A stretch of 64,000 nt of DNA from Rhodobacteraceae bacterium LMO-JJ12 (GCA_021555075.1 JAKGBX010000001.1:744001-808000); one strand, 5' to 3'; positions 1-10,376 are shown, counted from the first letter of the stretch. Notes: generated by a model from the letters alone, not told the origin. Program-made: numbers and translations.

Positions 1-647
1 ACAAAGTTCCTGAAGGCAAAACGGTGGATGGGTGGAAGTCCTATTGGGATGTGGAAAACTTCCCCGGGCCTCGATCAATGAGGGACACACCGCTGGAGAA
101 TTTGGAGTTTGCGCTTCTGGCCGATGGTGTGGAAAAGGAAGAAATCTACAATGTGTTGTCCACGCCAGAAGGTGTTGACCGCGCGTTCAGCAAGCTGGAC
201 GAAATCAAATCCGATATCGTTGTTTTCTGGACAAGCGGGCAGCAACCGGCACAGCTTCTCGCCAGTGGTGAGGTATACTACACCAACACCTGGAACGGCC
301 GTGTTGTGCAGTTGAAGAACGAAAACGTGCCGGTCGAGCTCTCTTGGCAGGGTGGTTCGCTCAATATTCCCTTCAGATCAGTTCCGAAAGGCGCGAAGAA
401 TCCGACGGGTGCAATGAAATACTTCAATGCTTGCCTCATGGACCTCGAAATTCAGAAGATAGGCGCTGAAGTTACAGGATATCCGGGCCTTTCGCCCAAA
501 CTGCCTGCGCTTCTACCTGAATCAGTGCGGGCGGATCTCCCCACCTCCGAGCAAAATCTTAGTAAACAATTTGCCTTCAATATTGAGTTCTGGGCGAGAA
601 ATCGTCCGGCCTTGCAGGATCGCTGGAATGCCTGGCGCCTGCAATAA
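1..647 (+). CDS. ABC transporter solute-binding protein, polyamine/opine type (5' partial)
   Basis: C-terminal part of a periplasmic solute-binding protein of the PotD-like family (SBP family 1). The frame is open from position 3, so the signal peptide and first lobe lie left of the window. The visible part resembles the complete binding protein at 4204-5367: both have a WxxxW-type segment, then FPGxR, then LE(Y/F)AL(L/M)ADGV, and both end in an FNxEFW-type motif. It would capture a small, possibly cationic or N-containing substrate and hand it to the two permeases that follow. The stop is 28 bp before the next start, so it is one operon. The substrate cannot be read from sequence. Confidence 0.85.
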   Translation, partial: KVPEGKTVDGWKSYWDVENFPGPRSMRDTPLENLEFALLADGVEKEEIYNVLSTPEGVDRAFSKLDEIKSDIVVFWTSGQQPAQLLASGEVYYTNTWNGRVVQLKNENVPVELSWQGGSLNIPFRSVPKGAKNPTGAMKYFNACLMDLEIQKIGAEVTGYPGLSPKLPALLPESVRADLPTSEQNLSKQFAFNIEFWARNRPALQDRWNAWRLQ

Positions 648-675
648 TTGAAATACACTGCCAGAGGTTGCACCT

Positions 676-1527
676 ATGTTGAGACAAAACAAAGCTACGC
701 TGCTTCTTCTGGCAGTACCTGTCCTGTTCGCTACATTCGCGTTCATAATGCCAATGGTTCAAGTGGGGCTGTGGAGCTTCTTTGATGTCGAGGGGTTCAC
801 GCTTGGGCATATTCACACAGCGTTGACAAACAAAGTGTTTGTGACCGTATTGGCGCAAACGCTCATCCTGTCTGCAGAAGTGGCGTTTATTTGTGTGCTG
901 ATCGGCTATCCGGTGGCCTACTACTTGGCCACGACCAGCCGCTCGACCCAACGCATTTTCATTTTGCTGATCACTTTTCCGCTGTGGGTCAGTGTTCTGG
1001 TAAGAACATATTCCTGGATTGTGGTTCTCGGCAGAGAGGGTCTTATCAATCTGCTACTTGCGGAAATCGGAGCGATAGACGAACCGCTGAAGCTGATCTT
1101 CACGCGCGGCGCAGTTCTGGTTTCATCTGTGCAGGTTCTCGTGCCGCTCGCCATTCTCATTATGTTCGGTACGATGAACCAAATAAACCGCACGTTGCTT
1201 CATGCTGCGAGGGTTCTGGGCGCACCGCCACACCGGGCATTTCTGTCCGTTTTTCTGCCGCTGAGCTTAAACGGGGTTATTTCGGCGACGATTCTCGTGT
1301 TTGTACTTTCGCTGGGATTCTACATCACGCCTGCATTGGTTGGCGGGCCGGGTGACATGATGGTTTCCAACGTTATCGCGCAACAGATCAACCAAACGCT
1401 GGACTGGGCCCTTGGCGCCGCTCTCGGTATTGTTCTTCTCAGCGCAGGTCTGATTGTTGCGGGGATCGTCTATCTCGTTCTCGGCCGCTATGCCGCATCA
1501 GCTGTGGAAGGGGGGGTGCGCTCGTGA
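676..1527 (+). CDS. ABC transporter permease, PotB-like
   Basis: Inner-membrane permease of 283 aa with about six hydrophobic segments and the BPD_transp_1 fold. The cytoplasmic EAA loop, which docks the ATPase, is visible around HAARVLGAPP (about residues 175-184). The first hydrophobic segment follows the charged N-terminus directly. It lies between the binding protein and a second permease, and its stop overlaps the next start (GTGA at 1524-1527), so the two permeases are probably translationally coupled. Family membership is clear; a polyamine-like substrate is inferred only from the family. Confidence 0.9.
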   Translation: MLRQNKATLLLLAVPVLFATFAFIMPMVQVGLWSFFDVEGFTLGHIHTALTNKVFVTVLAQTLILSAEVAFICVLIGYPVAYYLATTSRSTQRIFILLITFPLWVSVLVRTYSWIVVLGREGLINLLLAEIGAIDEPLKLIFTRGAVLVSSVQVLVPLAILIMFGTMNQINRTLLHAARVLGAPPHRAFLSVFLPLSLNGVISATILVFVLSLGFYITPALVGGPGDMMVSNVIAQQINQTLDWALGAALGIVLLSAGLIVAGIVYLVLGRYAASAVEGGVRS

Positions 1528-2342
1528 AAACCACATTCTGGGATCGATGCGGCCGAACTGTTTTGCCTGCATATTTCTTCCTGATGATCGCTTACCTGGT
1601 TGTTCCACTGCTGATCGTTTTCCCGCTGGCCTTCAGCGATACGACCTATCTTGTGTTTCCACCCAAGGGATTTACCTGGCGCTGGTTCGCTGAGATTTTC
1701 CAGAGTTCAGCCTGGTTGGAGGCATTCTACAGGAGCCTGTTACTTGGTTTCTTTACGGCGATACTCGCAACGTCACTGGGAACGCTGGCGGCCATGGCAA
1801 TTGTCCGGCTGCCAACAAAAACCGGTCATGTTGTGGGGATGGCATTTCTCGTGCCGCAGATTGTTCCGGCTGTGATTATCGCATTGGGTGCCTTTCTTTT
1901 CTTGAATTCGATCAGCCTGCTTGGCACTTTTCCTGGGCTACTGATCATGCATGTAATGATGGCACTACCACTTGTCGTTGTGACGATGACAGCGGCGTTA
2001 CGACAACTTGGACAAGGTCATGTACTTGCCGCCCGAGTGTTGGGGGCAACGCCGCTGAAGGCCTTCATCTACGTGACACTTCCGACTATCGCACCTTCTC
2101 TGGCTATCAGCATTGTCTTTGCGTTCCTGATTTCCTTCGACGAGTTGGTGGTTACGCTATTCATTAGCGGGAGCAATCCGACGGTGCCTGTGCGGATTTG
2201 GGCGGATGTGCGCCAAGAGCTAACACCTATTGTACCCGCGGCAGTCACCCTGTTGACTGCAATGGTCGCCGCGATCGCGGTGCCGATGGAGATCTATCGG
2301 CATCGTGCGGCCAAACAAGTGGCCATAGAGCCGCCTTCCTGA
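1524..2342 (+). CDS. ABC transporter permease, PotC-like
   Basis: Second permease of the first importer, 272 aa with six predicted membrane segments. The EAA-type loop reads AARVLGATPLKAFIYVTLP (about residues 170-188). It starts with GTG inside the stop of the preceding permease. PotB and PotC type proteins form a heterodimeric channel. No ATPase follows; the next gene is a crotonase-family protein. The ATPase for this importer is therefore either left of the window or shared with the PotA-like protein at 7125-8189. Confidence 0.9.
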   Translation: MKTTFWDRCGRTVLPAYFFLMIAYLVVPLLIVFPLAFSDTTYLVFPPKGFTWRWFAEIFQSSAWLEAFYRSLLLGFFTAILATSLGTLAAMAIVRLPTKTGHVVGMAFLVPQIVPAVIIALGAFLFLNSISLLGTFPGLLIMHVMMALPLVVVTMTAALRQLGQGHVLAARVLGATPLKAFIYVTLPTIAPSLAISIVFAFLISFDELVVTLFISGSNPTVPVRIWADVRQELTPIVPAAVTLLTAMVAAIAVPMEIYRHRAAKQVAIEPPS

Positions 2343-2454
2343 GCAAAGCATGATGCAAATGCGAAAGGCGCGATCTTGAACAACTGTGCCACGCTGCTCG
2401 AATAAACAATGGCGCGCTACCCTGCATGCAGCAACCAGAAATCCGGAGACGACC

Positions 2455-3249
2455 ATGACGCTACGCTATGAGAAACACGATGGAATTGCGCATTTCATAA
2501 TCGACGGTGACAAGAATAACGTTCTCATGCCGGAATTTCACAAGGCTTTGTTTGATCGGCTCAAGGAGTTTGAGATAGATCCAGAGGTCAAGGTCGGGCT
2601 GTTCTATGGCGCGCCTGGAAAGTGCTTTTCTGTGGGCGATGACCTGAAATCGACCCACAAACCGAATAGAACCTCGCAGGAGGAACTCGCAGCCTACTTG
2701 TTCTTGCACCAAAATGAAGACACGCCGATGCGCCCAGGTTGGGAGCATGATATTCTTGCGCATACACGCAGAAAGCCGATCATTTCTGCTGTTGAAGGCT
2801 ACTGTCTTGGGGCGGCTTTCCTTTTCGTGTTGGCGCAGAGTGACATACGTATTGCCAGCGAGACGGCGCAATTCGGGCTCACGGGCGTGGCGTTTGGGGC
2901 TGGTGGTGCCAGTGGCTATTCACGCCTGGCAAGACATCTGCCTTTTACAGCAGCGGCCTGGATGGCTCTGTCGGCGGAATTCATGGACGCAAAAGAGGCT
3001 TATCGCCTGAAACTCGTGAACAAGGTTGTTCCCTCTGAGCAACTTCTCTCAACTGCTCAGGCAATGGCCGTCAAGATTGGCGAACATTCCGCCACCGCGC
3101 TTCGTCTTGAGATGGAGAGTCTGCAACTGGGTGCGGATCTGGGAAAAGCAGACGCCTATCATCACGGCATGAATCTCTATCGCATGGGCTGGATGGCGAA
3201 TGAAGCGCCAGGCGTCACGGCGAGTTATCTTGACAAGGGCAAGAAATGA
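2455..3249 (+). CDS. Enoyl-CoA hydratase/isomerase (crotonase) family protein without the catalytic glutamates
   Basis: 264-aa crotonase-fold protein. ATG 2455 is preferred over an in-frame start at 2386 because a GGAG lies just upstream and family similarity begins there. The oxyanion-hole segments are visible (FSVGDD at residues 59-63, GYCLGAA at 115-121). Aligned by eye with rat enoyl-CoA hydratase, the two catalytic glutamates are replaced: Glu144 by Gly144 and Glu164 by Trp169. Simple water addition is therefore unlikely; other crotonase reactions (isomerisation, decarboxylation, C-C cleavage, ester or thioester hydrolysis) remain possible. It follows the importer by about 110 bp, suggesting it acts on the imported compound after CoA activation. 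Confidence 0.85.
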   Translation: MTLRYEKHDGIAHFIIDGDKNNVLMPEFHKALFDRLKEFEIDPEVKVGLFYGAPGKCFSVGDDLKSTHKPNRTSQEELAAYLFLHQNEDTPMRPGWEHDILAHTRRKPIISAVEGYCLGAAFLFVLAQSDIRIASETAQFGLTGVAFGAGGASGYSRLARHLPFTAAAWMALSAEFMDAKEAYRLKLVNKVVPSEQLLSTAQAMAVKIGEHSATALRLEMESLQLGADLGKADAYHHGMNLYRMGWMANEAPGVTASYLDKGKK

Positions 3250-3264
3250 AACGCACCGCGAATG

Positions 3265-3287
3265 GAATAAGCAGAACGGCCTTATTC
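3265..3287. terminator. Possible hairpin between convergent genes
   Basis: A perfect 7-bp inverted repeat, GAATAAG and CTTATTC, separated by 9 nt, lies just after the stop of the crotonase-family gene and before the convergent regulator. There is no T-run, so termination is only a guess from position. Confidence 0.3.
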
Positions 3288-3383
3288 TATCAGCGCGGCC
3301 ACAATTTCGATCCTGAACCAGGTTGAAATACACGAGAAAAATTCCGAGAAATACGAAAAATTTCAGTTGTTTAGAGGTATTTC

Positions 3384-4112
3384 CTAATTGGTATTCCCGT
3401 CAGACCCGTTCTCACTGGGTGGGCTTTCTCCATCTGAGGGCAAAACGACGTTGCTGCAAGTCCAGACAATTTGTGCATTTTCTTCGCTTACAGAGATAAT
3501 TGCATGTCCCATTGTGCTATCAAAGAAGATGCTCTCTCCCTCGCTTATAATACACGGTTCATAGAGCTCTGTATGAAGTTCAATTTTTCCACTGACGACA
3601 TAAATTTGCTCTTCCCCTAAGTGACTGACAAGGGATGAGAATTCTGTCACTGAGCGCGCTTTCACCTCTGCAAGAAACATCATGAAGCTTTTTGAGATTA
3701 TGTCCGAGCACAGCAATGATAAACGATATTGAGGCGTTTCAATAATTTTCTCGTGCCCAGCGCGTGTAATCGACCTCCAGCCGCGCAACTTGGTCTTTGC
3801 TTTTGTCTTAAAGAGATCCTGTGTTTCGATCTCAAGCCCATGCGCTATTTGACTAATTGCATCGTAGGTTGGAGAGATTTTGTTGTTCTCGATGCGTGAG
3901 AGGTTCGACTTGGAAATATTGGACTGTCGGCTAAGTTCATCTAGCGTCAGTCCTCGGTCAAGGCGCAAACGTTTTAGCCTGTCACCAAACCAATCTGATT
4001 TTGGCTTCGAGCGTTGTACCGCATGCTTGTTGTCATTTCTGTGAACCATCTGTTCCTCGAGCTTACTGTCCAATTCCACCCATATTTCAAACTTTTTGGT
4101 TTGTGAAGGCAT
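3384..4112 (-). CDS. XRE-family transcriptional regulator with C-terminal cupin domain
   Basis: 242 aa. A Cro/CI-type helix-turn-helix spans about residues 43-101 (TLDELSRQSNISKSNLSRIE is typical). A cupin_2 sensor domain follows at about 145-222, with a conserved His in MGHAI. Regulators of this architecture (PuuR and SutR-like) bind small metabolites in the cupin and often control uptake and catabolism of amines or amino acids. It sits between the two polyamine-type importers, divergent from the second and convergent with the first operon, so it is the likely local regulator. An alternative start is Met22 (4049). The charged N-terminal extension has no clear fold. Confidence 0.85.
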   Translation of the reverse strand: MPSQTKKFEIWVELDSKLEEQMVHRNDNKHAVQRSKPKSDWFGDRLKRLRLDRGLTLDELSRQSNISKSNLSRIENNKISPTYDAISQIAHGLEIETQDLFKTKAKTKLRGWRSITRAGHEKIIETPQYRLSLLCSDIISKSFMMFLAEVKARSVTEFSSLVSHLGEEQIYVVSGKIELHTELYEPCIISEGESIFFDSTMGHAIISVSEENAQIVWTCSNVVLPSDGESPPSENGSDGNTN

Positions 4113-4134
4113 GTTATTTTTCTTGCAACTTTGT

Positions 4135-4147
4135 TGCGGATAAGGAA
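4135..4147. promoter_or_regulatory. Candidate operator upstream of the XRE-cupin gene
   Basis: Inverted repeat GCAAC-TTT-GTTGC, 22 bp upstream of the regulator start and inside the divergent intergenic region shared with the second binding protein. Its size and position suit an autoregulatory XRE dimer site. No experimental or comparative support. Confidence 0.35.
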
Positions 4148-4203
4148 TATTGTTACATGAGCGAGTCGAAAGCTCCTGAAGAAACCAGCGGTCGGCCGGC
4201 TCA

Positions 4204-5367
4204 ATGCTACGTATGAACGCTCAGCCCTTCAGCGTTGCAGCTCTGAAAGCAGGGTTGAGCACCAACGGGAGTATGGCAGTGAAATTTAGCAAAAAACTTA
4301 CATCAGACGTTCAGCGTTCGAGTTCTTCGCGCCGAACATTTTTGAAGACGAGTGCTTTCGGTTTGGCTTCTTTAGCTGCACCGGCAGTTCTTGGGGTCCG
4401 CAAAGCGAGCGCGGCAGAGCCTCTTGTTGTTGCAAGTTTTGGCGGCAGTTGGGCGGCGGCGATGACTGAGGCTTTTCACAAGCCTTTCACCGAAGAGACC
4501 GGGATTGAAGTAATCGTCACCGATGGCGCAGACTTGGCTAAGGCCAAAGCACAGGTGCAAACAGGTAAGATCGAGTGGGACATCGTCGAACTGGCGACGG
4601 GCTGGCTCTCATCTGGTGATCGAGAGGGCCTTTGGGAAGAGGTCGACACTTCGGTGGTTGATGTCACTGGGACTGCGGAGGGAAGCCAGTACAAAAATGC
4701 GATCGGGCATTGCACTTATTCTGGTTGCTTCGCGTGGAACTCAGAGAAATTTGGTGAAGGCAAGCATCCAGCCAACTGGATCGATTTTTGGAACACAGAC
4801 AAATTCCCTGGGCGTCGCGGGATGATGACCCGCATTACCGGTAATCTTGAATACGCCCTAATGGCCGATGGCGTGAGCCCCAAAGATCTTTACCCCTTGG
4901 ATGTGGAGAGAGGATTTGCGGCGCTCGATAGGATCAAGGAGCATGTGAATATTTGGGTCAACGCCATGCCTCAGACCGTCAGCATGCTTCAAAACGACGA
5001 AGTCGATTTCTGCTCGTCGGCGATCGGTCGGGTCTATGCGGCTCAAAAGGCAGGTATACCCCTCGATTATTCAAAAGAAATGGCGCTAATCGAGACCGGC
5101 AAGATCGCGATCCTGAAGGGGTCCAGCAAGAAGGATGCCGCAATGCAGCATCTTGCCTTCGCGATGCGCCCGGATCGGCAGCTCGCATTCGCTGAGATCA
5201 TTGGCTACGCACCGACCAAACTCGAAGGCATTGCAGCAATGCCGGACCATTTAAAGGCGCTGAATCCGGACCCGGAATCACCCATGAACGCGTTCAATAA
5301 CGAGTTTTGGTGGGAGCCTCGCCTGCTCGAACTGACCAAGCGTTTTAAGGAATGGCAGTTGAGCTAG
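4204..5367 (+). CDS. ABC transporter solute-binding protein with Tat signal, polyamine/opine type
   Basis: 387-aa PotD-like binding protein. A twin-arginine motif SRRTFLK (residues 42-48) followed by a hydrophobic stretch ending in ASA indicates Tat export to the periplasm. The 40 residues before the motif are long, so the real start may be ATG 4213 or ATG 4273; the latter puts the Tat motif near residue 19 but has only a tightly spaced GGGAG. It shares signature blocks with the partial binding protein at 1-647, so the two importers are paralogous. First gene of a cluster running through two permeases and an ATPase to 8189. Substrate unknown. Confidence 0.88.
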   Translation: MLRMNAQPFSVAALKAGLSTNGSMAVKFSKKLTSDVQRSSSSRRTFLKTSAFGLASLAAPAVLGVRKASAAEPLVVASFGGSWAAAMTEAFHKPFTEETGIEVIVTDGADLAKAKAQVQTGKIEWDIVELATGWLSSGDREGLWEEVDTSVVDVTGTAEGSQYKNAIGHCTYSGCFAWNSEKFGEGKHPANWIDFWNTDKFPGRRGMMTRITGNLEYALMADGVSPKDLYPLDVERGFAALDRIKEHVNIWVNAMPQTVSMLQNDEVDFCSSAIGRVYAAQKAGIPLDYSKEMALIETGKIAILKGSSKKDAAMQHLAFAMRPDRQLAFAEIIGYAPTKLEGIAAMPDHLKALNPDPESPMNAFNNEFWWEPRLLELTKRFKEWQLS

Positions 5368-5436
5368 ACAGCCAGAAAACACCGGAAGCAGGACTTTGAG
5401 CAATAACAATTTTTCGATCTGTGGGGTGGCGCGCCA

Positions 5437-6282
5437 ATGACTATTCGATTCCGGGGCCAACCCGTTTCACCGTTCATGCTGTTCCTGCTTCCGGCGACGA
5501 TCTTTACTGTTGCTATTTTTCTGGCACCGCTCGGGGCCGTTGTCATGAGGAGCTTTTTCGATCAGGGCTTTTCGTTTGACAAGTATCACGAAGTGTTGGG
5601 CAGTAAGCTATTCTACAAGGTTCTTTGGAACACCATTGTCATCAGCGTGACGGCCACTTGCGTGACGTTGGTTTTGGCGTATCCGATGGCGTATCATCTC
5701 GCGCGTCAACCTGCGCGTCGCCGTACGCTCTACATGATCATGATCATGCTGCCATTCTGGACAAGTATCCTGGTCAAGAGCTACGCTTTCATGATCATTT
5801 TGGGACAGAATGGCATCATCAATTCTGTCCTTGGAATGGCTGATATTCCCAAGGTCACGCTTATTTACAATCGCGTCGGAGTCATCATTGGGATGGTGCA
5901 TTTCCTGATCCCGTTCGTGCTGTTTCCCATTTTTACAAGTCTGCTTCAGCAAAACCCAAACTTACGTAACGCCGCCGACACGATGGGCGCAGGACGGTGG
6001 CGGATCTTTTTTCGGATAACGCTGCCGCTGAGCATGCCTGGAGTGCTTGCCGGATCTTTGCTGGCAATGATTCAATCTCTTGGGTTCTTCATCACTGCAG
6101 CTTTGCTGGGTGGCCGTGGCGATCTCATGATTGCCAACCTCATCGACTTCTATACGCGCGAAGTTTTGGATTGGGGGACTGCCTCTGCTGTCGCGGTGCT
6201 TTTGTTGTTGCTTACCGGTTCGGTTTTGCTGGTGCTTGGCCGGTTTGCTGGGGGGATGGGCCGGATGGGGAAAACGCTATGA
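5437..6282 (+). CDS. ABC transporter permease, PotB-like
   Basis: 281-aa inner-membrane permease with about six hydrophobic segments. The EAA-type loop reads RNAADTMGAGRWRIFFRITLP (in part), the ATPase docking site. It lies 69 bp after the binding protein and overlaps the next permease by an ATGA start/stop. Equivalent to the permease at 676-1527 of the first importer. Confidence 0.9.
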   Translation: MTIRFRGQPVSPFMLFLLPATIFTVAIFLAPLGAVVMRSFFDQGFSFDKYHEVLGSKLFYKVLWNTIVISVTATCVTLVLAYPMAYHLARQPARRRTLYMIMIMLPFWTSILVKSYAFMIILGQNGIINSVLGMADIPKVTLIYNRVGVIIGMVHFLIPFVLFPIFTSLLQQNPNLRNAADTMGAGRWRIFFRITLPLSMPGVLAGSLLAMIQSLGFFITAALLGGRGDLMIANLIDFYTREVLDWGTASAVAVLLLLLTGSVLLVLGRFAGGMGRMGKTL

Positions 6283-7073
6283 GATCTAATCGCATTCCAA
6301 CGCCGCTAGCATCAAGAATACCATCGGTTCTAGCGTGGGTGGGTTACATTTTTCTGATCCTGCCAACATTGATCATCATACCGGTGTCGTTTGGATCGGG
6401 AACTGAAATGACCTTCCCTCCATCCAGCCTGTCGTTGGAGCAGTATCGTGCGTATTTTACGGAATCCAACTGGTGGTCTTCGACGGTTCTCAGTTTCTGG
6501 ATCGCAATAGCGTCTACGACGCTTGCAATCCTGATCGGTGTTCCCGCGGCATATTCATTGGTCAGGTCTGAATTTCGCGGCAAGCGACTGCTTACGCTCT
6601 TTCTGCTGAGCCCTATCATGGCTCCGATCGTTGTCGTCGCGTTGGGATTGTATCTCTATTTTGCGACGATTGGCGTTCACGGGCCAGCCATTCCGATTGT
6701 TTTGGGGCATGTTTTGATTGCGTTTCCGTTCGTGATTGTAACTTGCATGGCGGGAATGCAGAACGTTGATCGCAATCTGGAGATCGCATCTCAGATCATG
6801 GGGGCCGGGCCGTTTACCGTGTTCCGCAAGGTCACGTTGCCGCTCTTGCGGCCCACTATCATCGCAAGTGCGCTGTTTGCTTTCGTCATTTCGTTTGATG
6901 AACTGGTCATCTCTTATTTTGTCGGCAAGGCAGGTTTTTCGACCCTCCCGGTCAAGATGTTCGGAAGTATCCAATGGGATATCTCGCCCGTCATCGCGGC
7001 GATATCCACACTGCTCACGGTCTTCTCTCTGATTGTCTGTCTAATCGCGGCCTCTTCGGGTCATGACAAATAG
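6279..7073 (+). CDS. ABC transporter permease, PotC-like
   Basis: 264-aa permease. The frame is open further upstream, but ATG 6279 overlaps the previous stop (ATGA), is the usual coupled start in such operons, and gives the normal family length. Six membrane segments; EAA loop around ASQIMGAGPFTVFRKVTLP. Partner of the preceding permease in the transmembrane channel. The ATPase gene starts about 50 bp downstream. Confidence 0.9.
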   Translation: MRSNRIPTPLASRIPSVLAWVGYIFLILPTLIIIPVSFGSGTEMTFPPSSLSLEQYRAYFTESNWWSSTVLSFWIAIASTTLAILIGVPAAYSLVRSEFRGKRLLTLFLLSPIMAPIVVVALGLYLYFATIGVHGPAIPIVLGHVLIAFPFVIVTCMAGMQNVDRNLEIASQIMGAGPFTVFRKVTLPLLRPTIIASALFAFVISFDELVISYFVGKAGFSTLPVKMFGSIQWDISPVIAAISTLLTVFSLIVCLIAASSGHDK

Positions 7074-7124
7074 GCTCCATGCCGCAATGCGGCCAACACC
7101 AGCAACCCAAGGAGAGAGGGCTCG

Positions 7125-8189
<1,065 letters not shown>

Positions 8190-8233
8190 CCGGCACGTCT
8201 GAATAACACGCTAGAAAAATTGGGAAGCCCATT

Positions 8234-8662
8234 ATGAAGAATGAAGCCGCATTTGTATCTGCCCATGAAACTATCTCTCGAATGTTCTCGCTGCATGATC
8301 GCCGTGAGATAGATGATCAGTTGGCCTGTTTCACAGAAGATGGTGTCTGGCGCATGTCGGGCAGCGTTGTGCTGAATGGCCGGGGTGAGATAGCAGAGCG
8401 ATTGACCAAACGCTCCAAAACAATCGTAACAGCGCATATCGCGACCAACTTCATTGCAACCGATGTGAAGCCAGATTCTGTCAGCTTAACGTTCTATCTG
8501 CAGATTTATGCCCATGAAGACGGAAGTGAACACACAGAAGCTGTTCCGCTAACGACTACTCCTTACGTGAATCGTTTAAGCGCGGTCGTCGTTCGCTCGG
8601 ACGTTGGTTGGCAGATACGAGAAATTGCTACGCAAGCCGCTGTTTTTGTGACCAGCGGGTGA
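8234..8662 (+). CDS. NTF2-like (SnoaL/ketosteroid-isomerase fold) protein
   Basis: 142-aa protein of the SnoaL-like/NTF2 superfamily, recognisable from the N-terminal helix-rich segment ISRMFSLHDRREIDDQLACF, then GVWRMSG and a curved beta-sheet region. The fold occurs in isomerases, hydratases, dehydratases and non-catalytic binding proteins, so the reaction cannot be assigned. It lies 44 bp after the importer ATPase and before a CoA-transferase, in the same direction. It is likely an auxiliary enzyme for the imported compound. Confidence 0.7.
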   Translation: MKNEAAFVSAHETISRMFSLHDRREIDDQLACFTEDGVWRMSGSVVLNGRGEIAERLTKRSKTIVTAHIATNFIATDVKPDSVSLTFYLQIYAHEDGSEHTEAVPLTTTPYVNRLSAVVVRSDVGWQIREIATQAAVFVTSG

Positions 8663-8748
8663 AGTTGTTGCTTGTGAAAATTCCATATACGGGATATATT
8701 TGCAGATAAGCAACATTGTCTTGAAATTCATTTTGAAGGATTGCCATT

Positions 8749-9927
8749 GTGACCGCTCTTGCTGATCTGAAGCTTCTGGATATTTCCAGAGTTCTTGCCG
8801 GACCAAACTGTACCAACATCTTTGCTGATTTTGGTGCGGAGGTCTGGAAAATTGAGGCACTTCAAGGCGATGAAGCGCGCACCTGGGGGGAGGCAGGATT
8901 TGCTACGCTGAACCGTGGAAAGAACAGTGTCGCGATCAATTTTGCCGACACACGCGGCCAGGATCTGGTGAAAGAGCTGGCCAAGAAGGCCGATGTGGCG
9001 GTGGAGAACTTCAAGGTTGGTAATCTCGCCCGGTTTGGTATCGACCTCCCTTCGCTGATGAAAATCAACAATCGACTTGTCGCGCTATCGGCAACTGGGT
9101 TTGGCCAGACGGGGCCGTACAAAGATGGTCTGGGCTATGATATGGTGCTTCAAGCTATGACAGGCTTGATGAGCGTAACTGGTTTTGAGGATCGCCCGCC
9201 TGTGCGGGCGGGGTCACCGGTCATGGACATCATGTTGGGCCTGTATGCTGCAATTGCGATCATGGTCGCGCTGCATGAGCGCGAAACGAGCGGTAAAGGT
9301 CAGTATATTGACGTATCGCTTTTTGACGTTGGTATGGGGTCTCTTTTTGGCATTGGAACCACCTATTTGAACAAGGGAATTGTGCCAAAACGCCAGGGAG
9401 CTATTCACCCAAGCCATGCACCGGTTGAACCATTCATGGCGTCGGACGGCGAGTTTCTGATAGCAGTCGGCACGGATGGCCAATTCCAACGCCTCGCAGA
9501 GTCCGTAGGGATGCCGGAGCTTGGAACCGACGCACGGTTTGCAAAAAATGAGGATCGCTTCAAGAACCGCCAACAACTTGCGGATATTCTCCAAGGCGTT
9601 CTGTCCACGCGTACGAGGGCTGAGTGGCAATCGACATTTCTGGAGCACAAGGTGCCAGCGGGCCCGCTATATGACGTTCCCAGCGCTTTTGCTGATCCAC
9701 AGGCCAAAGCCAGGGAATCCGTCTGGACGATTGAAGGCGAAACCGGTCTTTTGCAGGTTTTGGCCAGCCCTATCCAACATATGAGCCGGACGCCGCCGAC
9801 CGCAACACGCGCGCCGCGGCTTGGGGAACACACGGCGATGATACTAAAAAAACACGCTGGCTTGACGGATGATGATATTGCAGTTCTGGAAAAAGACAAA
9901 GTAATCGGATTGTACCACGGAGACTAA
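8749..9927 (+). CDS. CaiB/BaiF-family CoA-transferase (family III)
   Basis: 392-aa family III CoA-transferase, which moves CoA from a donor thioester onto a carboxylic acid (as in carnitine, bile-acid and oxalate metabolism). The N-terminal LKLLDISRVLAGP, the GFGQTGPY segment and the Asp at 160 in GSPVMDIMLG (position of the covalent catalytic Asp) are present. Start is GTG 8749, with GAAGGA upstream. With the crotonase-like protein at 2455 and the importers it suggests a transport, CoA-activation and lyase route for a carboxylated amine such as a betaine or carnitine analogue; that substrate class is inference. Confidence 0.9.
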   Translation: MTALADLKLLDISRVLAGPNCTNIFADFGAEVWKIEALQGDEARTWGEAGFATLNRGKNSVAINFADTRGQDLVKELAKKADVAVENFKVGNLARFGIDLPSLMKINNRLVALSATGFGQTGPYKDGLGYDMVLQAMTGLMSVTGFEDRPPVRAGSPVMDIMLGLYAAIAIMVALHERETSGKGQYIDVSLFDVGMGSLFGIGTTYLNKGIVPKRQGAIHPSHAPVEPFMASDGEFLIAVGTDGQFQRLAESVGMPELGTDARFAKNEDRFKNRQQLADILQGVLSTRTRAEWQSTFLEHKVPAGPLYDVPSAFADPQAKARESVWTIEGETGLLQVLASPIQHMSRTPPTATRAPRLGEHTAMILKKHAGLTDDDIAVLEKDKVIGLYHGD

Positions 9928-10376
9928 ACCTCAACTTAGTGAATTCAGCGTTTGCCGGGAGCTTGGCGGTTTTGAGATTTGTGTGTCCACGGGCATTCAC
10001 AATGCTCTGAAGCTCCCCTGGTTGAAGAGAATCCGCGGGTCGACGCCATCGACCAGGCGTGGTGATCGCACGCAACACTTATCGGGGGGCGGTCTGTTTC
10101 AATTGCAACGTGGGTTGGTAAGTAAACCACGATACAGCTGAGCGCGTTTTGCCTTCTTCAGCGCGATGTATTTTAGGAATGCAGGTTCTTCGGCAATTCA
10201 GATCGGTTCGTATTTCCGAAAAGGTGGAGCCACATTTATCCCCCCTGTGGCAGCGAGATTAAAGCGCTCAACGTGGCAGTCATACTGCCCCTAATAAGTA
10301 GAGCGCGACACTTGGAGAATATCGAACATACCGTCCGCAATTGGAAATCCAGATAACAAAGCCAAGAGACAACAGA
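9928..10376. other. Intergenic stretch without a recognised gene
   Basis: About 450 bp between the CoA-transferase and the ornithine-cyclodeaminase-like gene. Short frames exist on both strands, but none has a credible ribosome site or family resemblance. Possibly debris of a rearrangement; no IS ends or strong hairpin were seen. Confidence 0.5.
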
